Positions 1 to 13,400 of a DNA stretch of 64,000 nt are shown here, one piece after another. Within the stretch, counting starts at the first letter, position 1. Every line of letters starts with the position of its first letter. A model generated the notes under the pieces. It saw nothing but the letters and a program-made list of their open reading frames with translations, searched no databases and was not told the DNA's origin. The stretch spans positions 331,501-395,500 of the forward strand of contig NW_026731935.1 of NCBI RefSeq assembly GCF_028476545.1, in the 5' to 3' direction. This stretch comes from Physella acuta (Eukaryota > Mollusca > Gastropoda > Physidae). A program made the translations under genes and the position numbers.

Positions 1-287
1 AAATCAGTTGGACCAACATTTATGAAGCATATTAACTACTGATTCTAGGATTATCTAGCTGATTTCAATTACCCTGAAAAATAAGTTAAGTAATTAATTA
101 AAATGTAATTTTTTTTTTTACACTACGAACACTCAACTTAATTATAAATATTGTTAGTATTAGTTTTCAAAATAAGTTTACAATTCACAGCAATCATTTT
201 TTCAGTAACAATTTACAAAAACACTAATGTTTAAAAAATTAAGTTCATTTGTATACTAAAAATGAAAGAAGTACTCTGAAATGCTGA

Positions 288-1110
288 TTAGCTATTAATC
301 AGAAAGAAAAACAAGATTCCTACAAAGTCAACAACCAGTGATTCTGTCAGATGACTGAAATCCTCAGCATTATCCTCACCCTCTGTCCAGTAGCGTATGG
401 TGTAAAGAGCTGGCTTTTGTTTTGTTGCTGGCACCCTTTTAATAGTCCTTCCAGTGTATTGTGATACACCCTGATCACCTTGCTCCCACTTATGAGTCAG
501 CTAGACACCAATCAGATTTCCCATCAGACACCTCTCCAGCTGTCGCACCAAGAAAGGCTCAGTAGAAGTCAACAACGCTTCCATGACTTTAAGAAACAGA
601 GTACATTTGATCGCCACATTGCGTTCTTGTAAATCAACTTTATCAAAGGACCAGAAATTAATTTCCCAATCAGCCTGAGTGCTTGCAGCGCTGCATGAGA
701 ACCCGAGGCTTCTTGAGATCTGCAAGCAGTTGAATGTAGATTTTTGTTATGTCCCAGCAGCCACATCATTCTCTTTAAGATGAGCCTTGAATAAAGCTGG
801 ATCTCCATGAAAACTGTACCTGAAAAGATAAGGGCAAATGGAATTAGAATTTAGCAGACCATTTCACAAAATATATATCTAGCACAACATATTGCGAAGT
901 ACATAAAATAATTATAGAAATTAGAAATAAATTCAGTCTTCATACTTACAGAATGTACTTCCACCTGAGACATTGAACATAGAAAGGGCTGTACACAAGT
1001 TCCACCAACCTATTCCACTCACAAGCCTCTGTTCTCCTCAGCCGCTTTATGTCAGCCATCAAGTTTCTGATTTCATTAGCAATCCTCTTTACACCTTGTT
1101 GGTCCTGCCT
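288..1110 (-). pseudogene. Two-exon fragment of an unrecognised, broken gene
   Basis: Two exons can be joined. The first (950-1110) follows an acceptor ending in TTATAG and ends at a good GTAAGT donor. The second begins at 819 after a CTTTTCAG acceptor. The joined frame runs to a stop at 288-290 but is broken by two in-frame stops, TAA at 747-749 and TAG near 498, so the copy seems dead. The first exon encodes a basic helical stretch (KRIANEIRNLMADIKRLRR). The last about 60 codons (…YTGRTIK…YTIRYWTEGED…) vaguely recall a Tudor/spindlin-like fold, which is only an impression. I do not recognise the family. Upstream exons would lie beyond 1110 but I cannot define them. A low-copy retained gene with alternative exons, or a gene carried by a transposon, remains possible. 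Confidence 0.4.
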
Positions 1111-1239
1111 ATAAGCAAATAAGATGTACAAAGAAAACAAATTAACCCAAGTTGTAGGCACACAAGTCTAGAATTAAATTAATATTAACATTAATAATAC
1201 AATTATCAAGTACTAAAATTGTCCTTAATAAAGAGGTCT

Positions 1240-2110
1240 AAGGGCATAGGGCTTTATAAAATTATATTATTACATAGGCCTAGTTATAGATGTATACACA
1301 CAGGCCTATATTAATTTAAACATATAGGCCTACTTGATGAAGAATTATACATGAACTAGTCTAAATCTATTCTTAACCACTTAACAATGTCTCACTATTT
1401 TTACAAGATCTAGATCTAGCTAGGAACTAGGTATGAAATAGAATAGTTTCGGCAAAAATAATAAATAATAAAAACATTACTGTAACTGAAAATGTGTAAA
1501 AATATACCTAAAAAATTAATTAATGTAGCGTCTAGACCTAATCAAACATTAAACATAAAGATTAAATGATTGTGTTTAACTAAATGTACTGAATTAAAAT
1601 AAATAGGCTAATTATTAGGCCTAGGCATACTTAATACTTTGCAGAATTAGATGAACACTTATAATTAATATATAATTAAAAATAAATTAACTAAATCTAG
1701 ATTCTATATCTAAATTAACTAGCGCCTATTTCTTATTAGAATCTAGATATCTAGAACTAGATTAGTATAGGCCCTATTGGCTATTAGATTAAATTAGATC
1801 TAGAATCTAGATCTAGAATTAAACTAGATCTAGGCCTAAAGCCTAAAGCTAGATTATGTTTAATTTTTGTTTATCTAATAGGCCCCTAATATCTATCTAG
1901 TATCTAGATCTAAAATATAAATAGTAAATAGGCCTAGTGTCCAATAATATATTATATAGATCTAGATCTATAGATCTATAAAAAAAACTGATACTGATAC
2001 TTGATTGAAATGATTGTCTTGAATTTCAAAACGTAGTAGATCTAGATCTAAGTAGAATCAAGATTTTCTAGTAGTTAGATCTAGACTCTAGCTAGATCTA
2101 GAGTTTTTTC
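1240..2110. other. AT-rich stretch packed with palindromic hexamers (AGATCT, TCTAGA, AGGCCT)
   Basis: No gene is visible. The stretch holds dozens of overlapping CTAGATCTAG-type and TAGGCCTA-type palindromes in an AT-rich background without a fixed period. Similar but sparser hexamers occur near 15,805-15,830, 21,590-21,610 and 23,518-23,575. This could be degenerate simple-sequence DNA; no function is visible. Confidence 0.6.
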
Positions 2111-2599
2111 AGACTCGCAAACTGTGGCAACACACTGAAAACACGCAAAAAAAGCACAACTGAATTAATTATGTAGGGCCTACACCCTATTTTAACACTC
2201 TAAAACTTACAAAGATATTTACGACTTAAGTTTTTATAACATACTGTGCGAATATTTAATAATTATTACATTATAAAGAAGTCACTACAAAATGGCGCGA
2301 AAAATCGATCTTTGCTGACACGATGTGTTCTCCCTTATACTTAAGGTCAAGTAGACATTTTAATTATGGAATAGACAGAGTTAACATTAAAGTAATTAAA
2401 CAAGAGGTTAAATTATAAAAACAGGTGATAATTTAAAATTTAATTAATTAATAATTATTACCTTGTAATGACGCTGAGTTCCTTGAGTAAGAAAATAAAA
2501 TCAAACACAAAGAAATTCTACGGGCGGCCAGTCTACATGTCTCGATGCCTTTTCAAAAGTACACACCGTGTAAAAGTGGCCAGCTGCTTCCATGTTGAC

Positions 2600-2700
2600 C
2601 TGCATTTAATAGCTTACACGGACAATGAGTTCAACCGGAAGTCAGCCAAATCGCTCCGACGTGGTCGCCATGAATTCCCTAGCAATGGCGGTTGTTAGGC
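2600..2700. promoter_or_regulatory. Promoter-like motif cluster (ETS site, YY1-like ATGGCGG)
   Basis: An ETS-type ACCGGAAGT (about 2634) lies about 50 bp from a GCAATGGCGG sequence that resembles a YY1/initiator element, in a short GC-richer patch. A second ATGGCGCG motif lies at about 2291. These motif pairs are common at metazoan housekeeping promoters. The patch lies upstream of the minus-strand fragment at 288-1110, which may once have used it. The short open frames here (plus 2468-2698; minus ATGGCGACC) are not convincing genes. Confidence 0.3.
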
Positions 2701-2984
2701 AAGCCGCGCAACAACCTAATAACAATGGTTTAGGATGGCACTGGAGTTGCATTTAGGCTAGCTCTATAGCAGTATAGATTTTGTGACAAAACTGCTTTTT
2801 TTTTGAGAGAGCACATAGAGAAAAAAAATTGCCCACCAAATGAATGCAAACAATGTGTGTAAAAAGAGTGGAGAATTAGTACTTTATTAAGCAAACTAAT
2901 TAATTTTTAAATAGTTAATCTTCTAATTAAGTCTTATTTTGTGTGACATTGCATTGTCATCAAGTTTTTATAACCCATGACAGA

Positions 2985-3385
2985 CAACAGACAGTGGAAT
3001 CAAGATAAAAATTTGCAAGGAACAAATTCTGAGGGTCACTGGAAATCACTCAAAAGTTGACAGTAATTGACATATAGGAATTAATACTCTAGTTACAGGC
3101 TTGAAAAACCAGAAGTAAAGTAAGTAACACTTCTGGAAATCGCTCAAAATTTGATAGAATACTACAAATTAGATATATGTATATTGGAATTTAGTCAACC
3201 TAACTGAAAGGCAATCATAGGGTCCTCATGTTATTGTATTTACAGACTGATAGGCAAGAATGCAAAGCTAAAATTTTCTGACTCAGAGTTGTAACACATC
3301 AAAATTTGTAAAACTCTTGATGGATTTTTTGCAATATGACTACACTTCCTTTATATTTTATATTCTGCATATGAGAAAGAAAAAA
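2985..3385 (+). repeat. Interspersed repeat family D, copy 1 (degenerate)
   Basis: Shares a diverged order of motifs with 10,240-10,745: GGAAATCGCTCAAAA, then a segment like GAAATTTCATCAACCTA, then a phrase about a tract of CAGA-rich sequence, ending in a thymine-rich stretch and GAGAAAG. No coding frame or terminal repeats are visible, so I cannot assign a class. Confidence 0.45.
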
Positions 3386-3867
3386 CAAAATGTTTCATTA
3401 AATTATTAAAGAATTAAAATATACAAACATAAAAATAGCACAGTAACAGGGACCTCTTAACAGTCCAGGCATACAATTTTTTTATTCACATATGGCTAGA
3501 CAAATAAAACAAAAAATCATTATAGGCCTACAAGAAAATAGTCTTAATTTATTATCTGAGTCTAAATGTTTTATAATGTACAAATAATACATAAAAGTAA
3601 ATCAAATTTCAGAAATATAAAACCCTAACCATTTAACATTTCAATTAAAAATGCTAAACAAGAATATAATGTAGTTACTAGATTTGTTAACTTAAAGCCT
3701 CATACCTGCAAGACTTTATGTAAATAAAAGTACTATAAATAGAGGTCACATCAGACTACCAAGAAGGAAAACAAAACAGAGTTGCAAGCGATTAATGCCA
3801 TATCTTATTCAGTTGTGGATATATTAAATGAATGTTCAAGAATTTTTAGTTAGCCAGTTTCACATAT

Positions 3868-3873
3868 TTTTAT
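3868..3873 (-). terminator. Candidate polyadenylation signal of PPP1R7
   Basis: On the minus strand this reads AATAAA, about 570 nt downstream of the PPP1R7 stop codon. It is one of several AT-rich candidates in the 3' flank (others near 3,546 and 3,481), so the choice is uncertain. Confidence 0.3.
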
Positions 3874-4442
3874 TAAATTTTCAAAAGCAATAAGTATACT
3901 TCCTATCAACTAAAGAGAATTTTAAAAATGACCTCATAGAAGTAAAAAATTAAATTGGTGCCTTATTTAAAAAATTAATTTAAATGACAAGAAGAAAGTA
4001 AAATAAAAACTGTCACAACATTATGACAGAAAAGTATTATTATACGTCAATGAATGAGAAAAATCAAGCATTGAATTGAAGAGAAATAGCTAAGTGTAAC
4101 CCATTATCCAGGTTGAGCTAACAATGTGTCTCAGAACATTATAAATGTATGCATGTTGAACTAGCACAGTTTTAACAAACTATAAAATAATTTTTGTGTT
4201 TAAAAATTCTGTTTTTAAATGCTCATTAATTTCACACTAGTTCCAAAATTTCATTTTAACAAAACAATACAATATTAAACATTTAAAAAATTAAACAATT
4301 TACAGATTTCAGTAGTATGCTAAAACATACACATATTTGTTTAATTTTTACATCAAACACTGATAATGTCCTATTTGATTTTGAGAACAATTTAACATCA
4401 CAATACCTATACAGATACATTGAAATATCTTGATGAACCTTA

Positions 4443-7400
4443 CTATCTAGCAAGCGTAGCATCAATTTGCCTCACCCATGGTAGTGTTAACATTACCTTT
4501 CTTCTGTAATTAGGATCCATTTGTTTTTGGGAATCAAAATAAATAGGGTTTCTCTCAAGATAAACTGTCTCTAACTTTTTTAACTTGGTCAATGCTTCCA
4601 CTTCATCCCATGATTCCACTAAATTGTCATTGAACTGTAATTAGAAAGCAATTGCATATCATTAAAATGGTGTTGGTACAATGATGTTAATGTTAAGTAC
4701 ACATTAAATCAATTTTAACAGTTTACCCAAAACTCTGCCAATTCTTCAAGTTGACTGATATTTTCTATCTTCTTTATTCTGTTTCCTGCTAGGTCTAGAG
4801 TTGTCAGTTTTGTCTATAACAAAGGAACAATGAACACAATTTTATGAAGTCACAGTTTACCTATGTTTTTATTTCTAATGAAAACTAAATAGAACATAGA
4901 TAATTATAATGGTTTGGCTTACACAAGCTTCAAGCCCTTCTATCTTTTCAAGGCCATTATGACTTAAGTATAGCTCATCTAACTCAGTCAGATTCTCTAA
5001 GCCTTCAATTTTTAGAAGTCTATTGCTCTAAAAAAGAAAAATTATTGATACATTAAAAAAACACATCAAGTATAAATACTATTCCTTCCTTCCACATAAA
5101 AACTACAAAATGTGTACATTGAAGTCATATATATTTTAAACAGGGTAAATTTAAAAAAACTCAAAGCATGGTACAAATGATGTTTGAGACTCCTGCTTCG
5201 AGTACTACAGTAAAATAATTAAAGAATTGTAATGACTCCAGGTCCATATGTAGCCACAGCAGAGTTCAATTGATATAAGCATACAAGAAGTGAGATTATT
5301 CTGAAATTTATGAATTAATATACTACTGCTTAAGGGGGTTGGCGCTGGTAAAAACTCTTTTAATACTCGTTAGAAAACAATTATTTCTTTACAGCTTTTA
5401 TTTAACTCACTTCCTCTGTCTGTCTAGATCGAAACGTCTGAGCGAAATTGCAGGCACTTCTGACAGATAAGGTTCTTAGTTGGAACGTGGGTCAAGACAT
5501 GAAGACAATGCAGCATGACATTGAATTTGACTTAATTGGTTGCCTGATTAATTTTTTATAAATTAAAATTTTGTCCAAATTAGTAGGTTGTCTCATCAAA
5601 CTATTCCGCCCTATGAGACACGCGTCATCACGTTCAATAGGTGCACAATGGTTTTTAGTCACGTCACTCTATTGTAAATAAAACATGTAAAGTACTAAAA
5701 AAAGGTAAGGAATGAAGAAAAAGTCCCAGATTTTTGGAAACGGGGAATCATTATCAAATTACCCAAAAAGGGCGACCTTAATGTTTGTGAGAACTGGAGA
5801 GGCATTAATCTTCTGTAAGTACCAGGAAAAGTCTTCTGCAGAGTCCTATTACAAAGAATGAGGAAAGGAATTGATGGGATCCTTCGTGAAGAACAAGCTG
5901 GCTTCAGGGCCAACAGGTCATGTAACGACCAAATATTTGTCTTGCGCACTATAGTGGAACAGTCCCTGGAGTGGAATTCGTCTCTCTACATCAACTACAT
6001 AGATTTCGAGAAAGCATTTGATAGCATCCACCATCCATCATTATGGAAGATACTAGAGCTATATGGCTTTCCAGGAAAAGTCATAAACATACTTAAGGAC
6101 ATGTACTATGATAACCAATGCTGTGTGCGACACGAAAATCAGCAAAGTGAATGGTTCAAGGTAAAAACAGGAGTCAGACAGGGCTGTGTCATCTCACCTG
6201 TCATCTTTTTGGTGGTAATAGACTGGATTATGAGAAGAGCCACTGAGGATAAGCCAAGAGGAATTGTTTGGGAACTTACCAACCACCTAGAGGACTGTGA
6301 CTTTGCTGATGACTTGGCTTTACTTTCACATGCCCAAAAAGACATCCAAGCGAAAACCACAAGAATAGAGCAAATTGCCAAAAGCGTTGGGCTAAAGATA
6401 AACTCCGGAAAAAACCAAGCTAATGAAAATAAAAACCAAAAGTGCTCTCAAGACCTTTGCGAATGGAGCAGAGCTAGAAGAGGTCGAAGACTTTAAGTAC
6501 CTCGGCAGCTATATATCAGCAAATGGCAGCATGGAGAAAGAAATTGCCACCAGAATAGCAATGGCAGCACAAGCTTTCAACAGACTCGCTAAGATCTGGA
6601 AATCATCCTCACTGCAGCAGAGAACTAAAATAAGGATCTATAAGTCTAATGTACGTTCTGTACTCCTCTATGCTGCAGAGTCATGGAAACTAAACAAGAA
6701 AGTAGACAGCCGACTCAGAGGCTTTGAAAGAAGATCCCTCCAACGCATCCTCATGAGCAAAAAAAGACTCCCCAACATGGCGCTGAAGTGGAACCCACCC
6801 GGAAAGAGAAGTAGAGGAAGACCACTGGGAACATGGAGGAGGGAGATGGAAGAAGAAGTACAGGCTACTGGCAAAACCTGGCATGAACTAAAGTGGCTCG
6901 CCCAGGACAGGGTGGAATGGCGGAGATTTGTTGTTGCCCTATACTCCACAGGGAGTGATGAGGATTAAGTAAGTAAGTAAAGTACTAAAAAAAATTAATA
7001 AAAACATTTTAATAACAAGCTTTTATGTAATAATGCACTAAAAAGGAGAAAAATTATACACTATTTAAATAACTATAAAGTGTGGGTCTCTTCCTGAATA
7101 TTAGTAAAGGAATCCAATAGATACTAAAGTGACTCAAGCTTTTCTTTATAGTTATTTAAATAGCAGTCTATAATTTATTTTCTCCTTTTTAGTGCATTAA
7201 TACATAAAAGCTTGTTATTAAAACGTTTTTTATTAATTTTTTTAAGGTACATCCGGATAAGCGTTTCCATAAAAAAGCTTTTTTTGGAAAAATCATGGTA
7301 ACTATGACAAGGGCGACCATCCTGAAAATTAACCCCTTCGTAGGTTTTCCACCATTTATAAAATATTTTATTTTAAGCCCAATAAACAATGAATTCATAA

Positions 7401-10400
7401 TCTTCTAATCTTCTACCATATTTTGGGGCACTCAGCAAAAAATTTTAAGTGCATATCTTCAAACTAATTTTTTATGAATTTTCAAATTGTAGGTCCCTTA
7501 AAAACACTAGTTTTAATGCCCCATAATTCCCCAAAATGAAATGTTTTGAATTTTGAATTTAATTTTTCAAGATGGCCACCATTGTCATAGTTAACAAGAT
7601 TTTTTTAGTGGAAATGCAAATTCAGATGTACCTTAAAAAAGCTGTAAAAAAATAATTGTTTTGTAATGAGTATTAAAAAAGTTTTTTTTATTGGCACCCA
7701 CCCCCTTAATGACAAAATACTTGTAGTAAATGTTTCTATATGTAAATAAACACATTAAGTATATCATCAGGAAATTTAAATTTTATTTAGAAAAAAATCG
7801 TTGCTTGAATAAGCAAAAAGAACCAGACTCAAAGTGTTCTGGGTAAGGTTAATTTCTAAAACTTGCTTACCAAGAATTTATGAGTATTAAATTACATACA
7901 ATTTTACATTAGTATATTAATTTACTTTAATTTTAAATTCAATGCTCTAGGTTAAGAATCATATATTTAAAAAAATATAATAGTAGCCTAATAGTTTATA
8001 TATTTTTAAAAATTTAAGACATTCTATTATGTAAAAGAAGAAGGGCAGAAATGCATATTAAAAAATTGCACCTGTATGCTGAGACATGAGAGACGAACTA
8101 ATGTACTCAGCCCATGAAGTTTTGAAATTTTATTTTTACCAAGGTAGAGACTGTGAAGATTCACTAAGTTGTCAATACCTTCAATAACCTGTATAGACAA
8201 ATGTAAATCTTTAGTATTAAAAAGAAAATTACATAACAGTATTCAGTATCTCATTCCAGCTTAAGTTATTGCCATTTTTTAAATTATATGTATTACATTT
8301 AGATAAATAGAATTGTTATCACAAACTAATATAATACTGTACCCTGATTCTGTTATCCCCTAGTTCCAGCATTTCTAAATGAACAAGGTGGTTGATATTT
8401 TCAATTTTGCTTATTTTGTTATTAACTAAAAAGAGTTTCCTAAGATTAGTAAGAGTTTCAAGTCCTTTTATTTTCCTCAATCGGTTGTAAGATAAGTCTA
8501 AGTGTCTGAAAAATAGAATTTAAAATTTTTATTACAGAGTAGTTCAACTGGGCCTTAATAATATTAAGTAGCTAGTTGAACAAGTAAATAAAATATGACG
8601 TCACAGGCTCTAAACCTTTAGTGCACAAAAAAATCTAATTCAAATGTAGTCGTTCGCAATTGGTATTTTAACCGTTTAAAAACAATAGAACACGATTATG
8701 ATTCCAATCATATTTGCAATACTTATTAGCAGCGGTTATTGACCGCCACCGCCGTATAATTTTTAGTTCAACTTTTTACTTGTTTTTGTTAATCTCATAT
8801 TGAATTTAAAAGGTGAGTATTCAAAAATTTACTTAAAATAGCAAAACATTGAGACTAACTCTGTTTTTAGTGGAATTATCTTTATTATTTATTAAGCTTC
8901 CAAACTAGCATATTTATTTTAGGTTTATCCGTTTAGCAGACTATGCAAAATGTCTCACAAACTAGGTACCCTATTAGCGGTATCAATACTGCATTTTCAT
9001 GTTCCTTCGTTTTATAGGAATTATGTCACCAATTTTTATACATTTTTTTCTTAAAGAATGTTAATAATTAAACTAGTAAATGAGTAGATTCAAAGATGAT
9101 AAATTAACCTTTTTAAAATAGTAAAAATTGTATGAATTGAGCTAATATGTTGCGGCCTTTACTACATGCTACTAATGATTGCATTAGGTATACGATAACT
9201 CAACACATAGTTGAAATTAAGTTATACATAGAATGATTTAAAACTAAAAATAATGACACTAGGTTCGATTTGAGTAAGACTATACAATTTTTAGTTTGAT
9301 TTTTTAACTACGAAAATCATCTTTTTCGTAATGCATTATAGTAGAAGCTTAAATCTAAAAATCGAGAAAAGCGGTATTGCTAATGTTTGGTCGCTTTGTC
9401 TGTTGGTATTTAGATCAATTAAAATAAGAAAACATTCAGACTTAATTTGAATTTATTGTGAGTCGGTACATTTTTAATGTTATTTTCACAAATGTTTTTA
9501 CTTTCTTCAGACGTTCACAAGCTGTAAAGCCCGACTAACATAATAGACCCATAGACCTAAGTATTAGCGATATCGATACTACCTTTCTCCGCTTTCGTAT
9601 TCCGTTATATTTATATTATATTATTATACCATTAGGTCTATTTAAAATGTAAAATAAAGATGTATCTAAGCTGTCTTAAACATAAGCCAAAGGTGGAAAT
9701 TATTAATTGAACAGTGGTTGATTAAATTCACCAAGTAGACTGTGCGGGATCCAAATCTTATTAATATAAGAAATATTAGTTAAAAACAGAACATTTTACG
9801 AATGTGTTCATTCTATTGTAACAAGCTGAATGTGTACACTGATAGTCTTCATTTATTTTGTATCCCATTAGTTTATCTTGCTAAAGAATAAAACATACCC
9901 TTGTAAAGAAATGTCTATATTTATTTGCTTGATACTCACACTCAAATAACGGCTGTATCAGGAGGGGGGAGACTTTCTGAATTAAAGATCGAGTCGGGTG
10001 CTAATTGAATTGCTTTTTTTAAGTTAGTGTGATTGATTTTTTTTCGAATAGTACATCTAATAAACCGGGAGTGATCTCCCCTAAACTTTCTCGAATATTC
10101 TTATATAAAATAACAGGGGATGGGAACTCGGGCTATAGACATGATTTTTAATCCATTTTAAATACTTAAAGTTTTAAAAATAGAATAAAATCTCGTAGAC
10201 AAATTAATTGCACACCAAGTGAACGCCAAATAAAAAAGCGCATAATAGTGCGCAATATTATTAGTACTTTTAAAATTTACATTAGTTTTTTGAGAAATCG
10301 GAAGTAGCGTAAATTACTACTTCCGGTCAACGGAAATTACTCAAAATTTAACAGAAGGTAGAGAATTAGATCTTTTACTTACATATGAAATTTCGTTTAT

Positions 10401-13400
10401 CTATCTGAAATAGTACTCAAGTTATAGGCTTTTGAAAAATTCAAAGTAGGAAAAGTACCACTTCCGGTTATCGGAAATCGCTCAAAAGTTGATACGGATC
10501 TACGATTTTGATAAAATACTTATATATGAAATTTCATCAACCTAGCAGTAACGGTACTCAAGTTATCGTGTTTACACACGGACAGATAGACAGACACACA
10601 GACAAGATTGCAAAATTATGTTTTTCCGTATCAGTGAGGTGTAAAACGTCGAGATTTGTAAAAATCTCGATTTTTTTTTTTTGCACGATTACAAGACTTT
10701 CTCTATACTTCGTTTATACGAGAAAGTAAAAATGAAGCTGAAAGTATATAAAGTATGGTTGATAAGTTAGCTATGTAGTCCTGGGGTAGCTTTTGCTTTT
10801 CTAAACGTGATAGGGAATTGAATCTGCCCTTTATCGTCCACAAATAAAGGCACCCTTTGTAACACACATATGATTCCCCTCCCCGTTCCATAGCTTATCC
10901 TCATTGTTGCCAGACGTTTTTCCAGACCCTGTATCCCCAAGCTTTTGTTAAATGTTATCACAACTGGACAGTGTGGTCTAGTATGTAGATCGCCCGCTAA
11001 CTAAACTGATAGATCGGTACCCGACCTGGTGATCGTAGGTCATCCCACGACCAAACTGTCCATCACGTTCAAAACCAGGTGGCAAGATGTCGTATTTAAA
11101 ACTGGAGACAAAAGATGGACAGAAACCCTTGTGTCTAGCGTCTGTCTACGTAGCTGTGTGAAATGCTCGATTCTTGATAACGTTGCTGTTTATTTCGCAC
11201 CAGCTATGTTCAGTTATCTAACGACACCCAAAGATTATCTCTTAACTGACATGCTTCCAATTAGTCAAAAACCCTCATATATGTTGCACTGTACTGAGCT
11301 GTCTCTATGATACGGTTTACCTAGGAATTAGGAATGTTTATTTTTTTTTACTCAGCCAGTTTCTTTTATTTTTACTATTACTATGAGTCATAGTAACAGT
11401 TCCACACCAAAGTGAACTTAAAATTCCAGGAGAATTCCAGTTTTTCAGGAGAAAAACCAAAATTTCAGGACATAATTTAACGTTTTAATGGCTTAACACC
11501 CCCCCCCCCCCCTTGCTACTGAGAAACATATTAAGCCTAGCAATCATAGCCATATCCCAGTGTCAAGTGTCTTAATTCCTCTCCACCTCACTAATGTCAG
11601 CCTCCGTACTAACAATGTCAATAATAATAAACAAACAGAACTGCTGAAACCATGATTTATCTTTTAAAAATGGACATGGTATCATGATTTAAATGGAAGT
11701 CTTCAAAAGTAAATAGCCTAACTGTAATTTTAGCTTTTTACCATTTGATGAACAAGTAGATCAACCTGAGTAGCTTAGATATAGCCTACTAGAAAAAAAA
11801 CTGTACTTTGGAAATAAAACATTTCAGCCAAAAATAGAATATAGTTTTCTGATAGGTAACTTCGAAGTCGTTTTTTTTAAAATTGCCAGTAGCGTATTCC
11901 CCCCCCCCCCCCCCCCCCCCCCAGCTAGACACGGTAGCGCAGGGTCAGTTTGAGTTAATCTAAGCTTACAGTTGGCCTGTAGTATACTGCTGATGACATC
12001 ACTAGCAGGGTCACACCGAGCTCACTTCATATACCCAACCAGCTGTCCTCCCTCCCCCACCCCGCCTTGGGAAAGAAACTGAGATGTGGGGATGGGAGGG
12101 TGGTAGTATTACAACACGCATGTAAATAGAAAGTAGATATAGGGCCTATCAGACTATGATTCCAATTAGCTGGGCAAAATCTAGAATTGGGCCTACTTGA
12201 AATTTCTAATTAAAAAAATAAAAGAACTTCAGGCCTATCAAACTGAGCCGCACTCATAGAAGTGAGCAAATAATTAAACCAAACCTACAGGTAAAAGACA
12301 GCTATAGGTCTATAATTTGAAAATTATGCCTTGTATGTGCAGAATCAAAAAAGCAGAACATTTTACTGGGGGAGGTCAGATCTGATTACCTAGAGATCTA
12401 ACGCACGAAAAAAATATACGCTAAAATTATCCACGCGAGTAAAATTTCAGGACAGTTTACAAAATTTCAGGAGAAATGTTAAAATTCCAGTTTTCCGGAT
12501 TTTTAAAATTCAAGGAGAATTCCAGGACATCCTGAAATTTCAGGAGGCCGCGGGAACCCTGTATGACGTTTGAGTTAAATGATTAAATCTATCCAGTGGT
12601 ATATTTTTATTTAAATAATTTCAATAGACCACTTTTAAATTAAATAATTTATTAATATCTTAGTAGAGACACTCTTTGCAGTTGTAAATGCATTAAAAAA
12701 ATACTTATTTGAAAATTTTATAATTGTGCGCCTACGCAGAGTTATTTCCCTTTCGCCTTTTTTCTATACTCTCGAATTGACCAATTTTTGTTTTCATTTT
12801 CCATAGGCTTATTGTCCCCGCAATTTTTACACTAAACCGTCATATCTAGTGAACCGTTTATTCTATAAACATAAATTTGGTATCATTTTGCAACAATTAG
12901 TCCCCTTAATACAACCCCATCGTTATTTTGTCATTTTAATTATTTAAAAAATTGTGTGCAACTAGCTAATATAAAGATGCCACATCTTACCCCAACCCAC
13001 TACCACATAGTCAATGTGCCTACACACACCTTAACTCCTTCCCGTTCCTTGTGCAAATCAAAGTTCATGTTTCCAATTTATACAATGTCAAAGTTAGTCA
13101 AAGTTAAATGAAACGGCACAAGTAATTTTTTAATTTTTGAGTAGCAAACATAAATATCAGTTACCAGATAGAAAATTTTTAAACTGATACTCTCAACAAA
13201 ATAATGCAAGAAATTCAATAAATTTATATCAAGTTAATTTTCCAATTAATACAATGTTAAATTGAAATAAAACCTAAGTGGTGAACAACAATCTCAAACA
13301 ATTTGATTGCATTAGCTGGGAACAGTGCGTCCCGAAGAGAATATGATTGCTAGCTCAAAATGTCCAGAGTTCAGACCCCTTAGGCAGATGAGGCTAGTTA

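Larger units (their letters stand above)
5334..7705. mobile_element. TTAA-flanked palindromic DNA element (piggyBac-like MITE), interrupted
   Basis: Flanked on both sides by TTAA (5330-5333 and 7706-7709). The ends form inverted repeats of about 66 bp, beginning GGGGGTTGGCGC on the left and GGGGGTGGGTGCC on the reverse-complemented right, and continuing into AATACTC…AACAATTATTT…TTTACAGCTTTT. The arms then continue as a second palindrome (7240-7330 against 7545-7640; shared GGTACATC, ACTATGACAA, CCATC). The original element was therefore a palindrome of about 530 bp. Its left arm has been opened at about 5401/7240 by later insertions (Helitron-like sequence, RTE LINE, MITE). TTAA duplications are typical of piggyBac; no transposase is present. 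It sits in a PPP1R7 intron. Confidence 0.7.

Noticed and set aside
2468-2698. 76-codon plus-strand frame
   Set aside because: No recognisable family and it overlaps a promoter-like patch; a chance frame is more likely.
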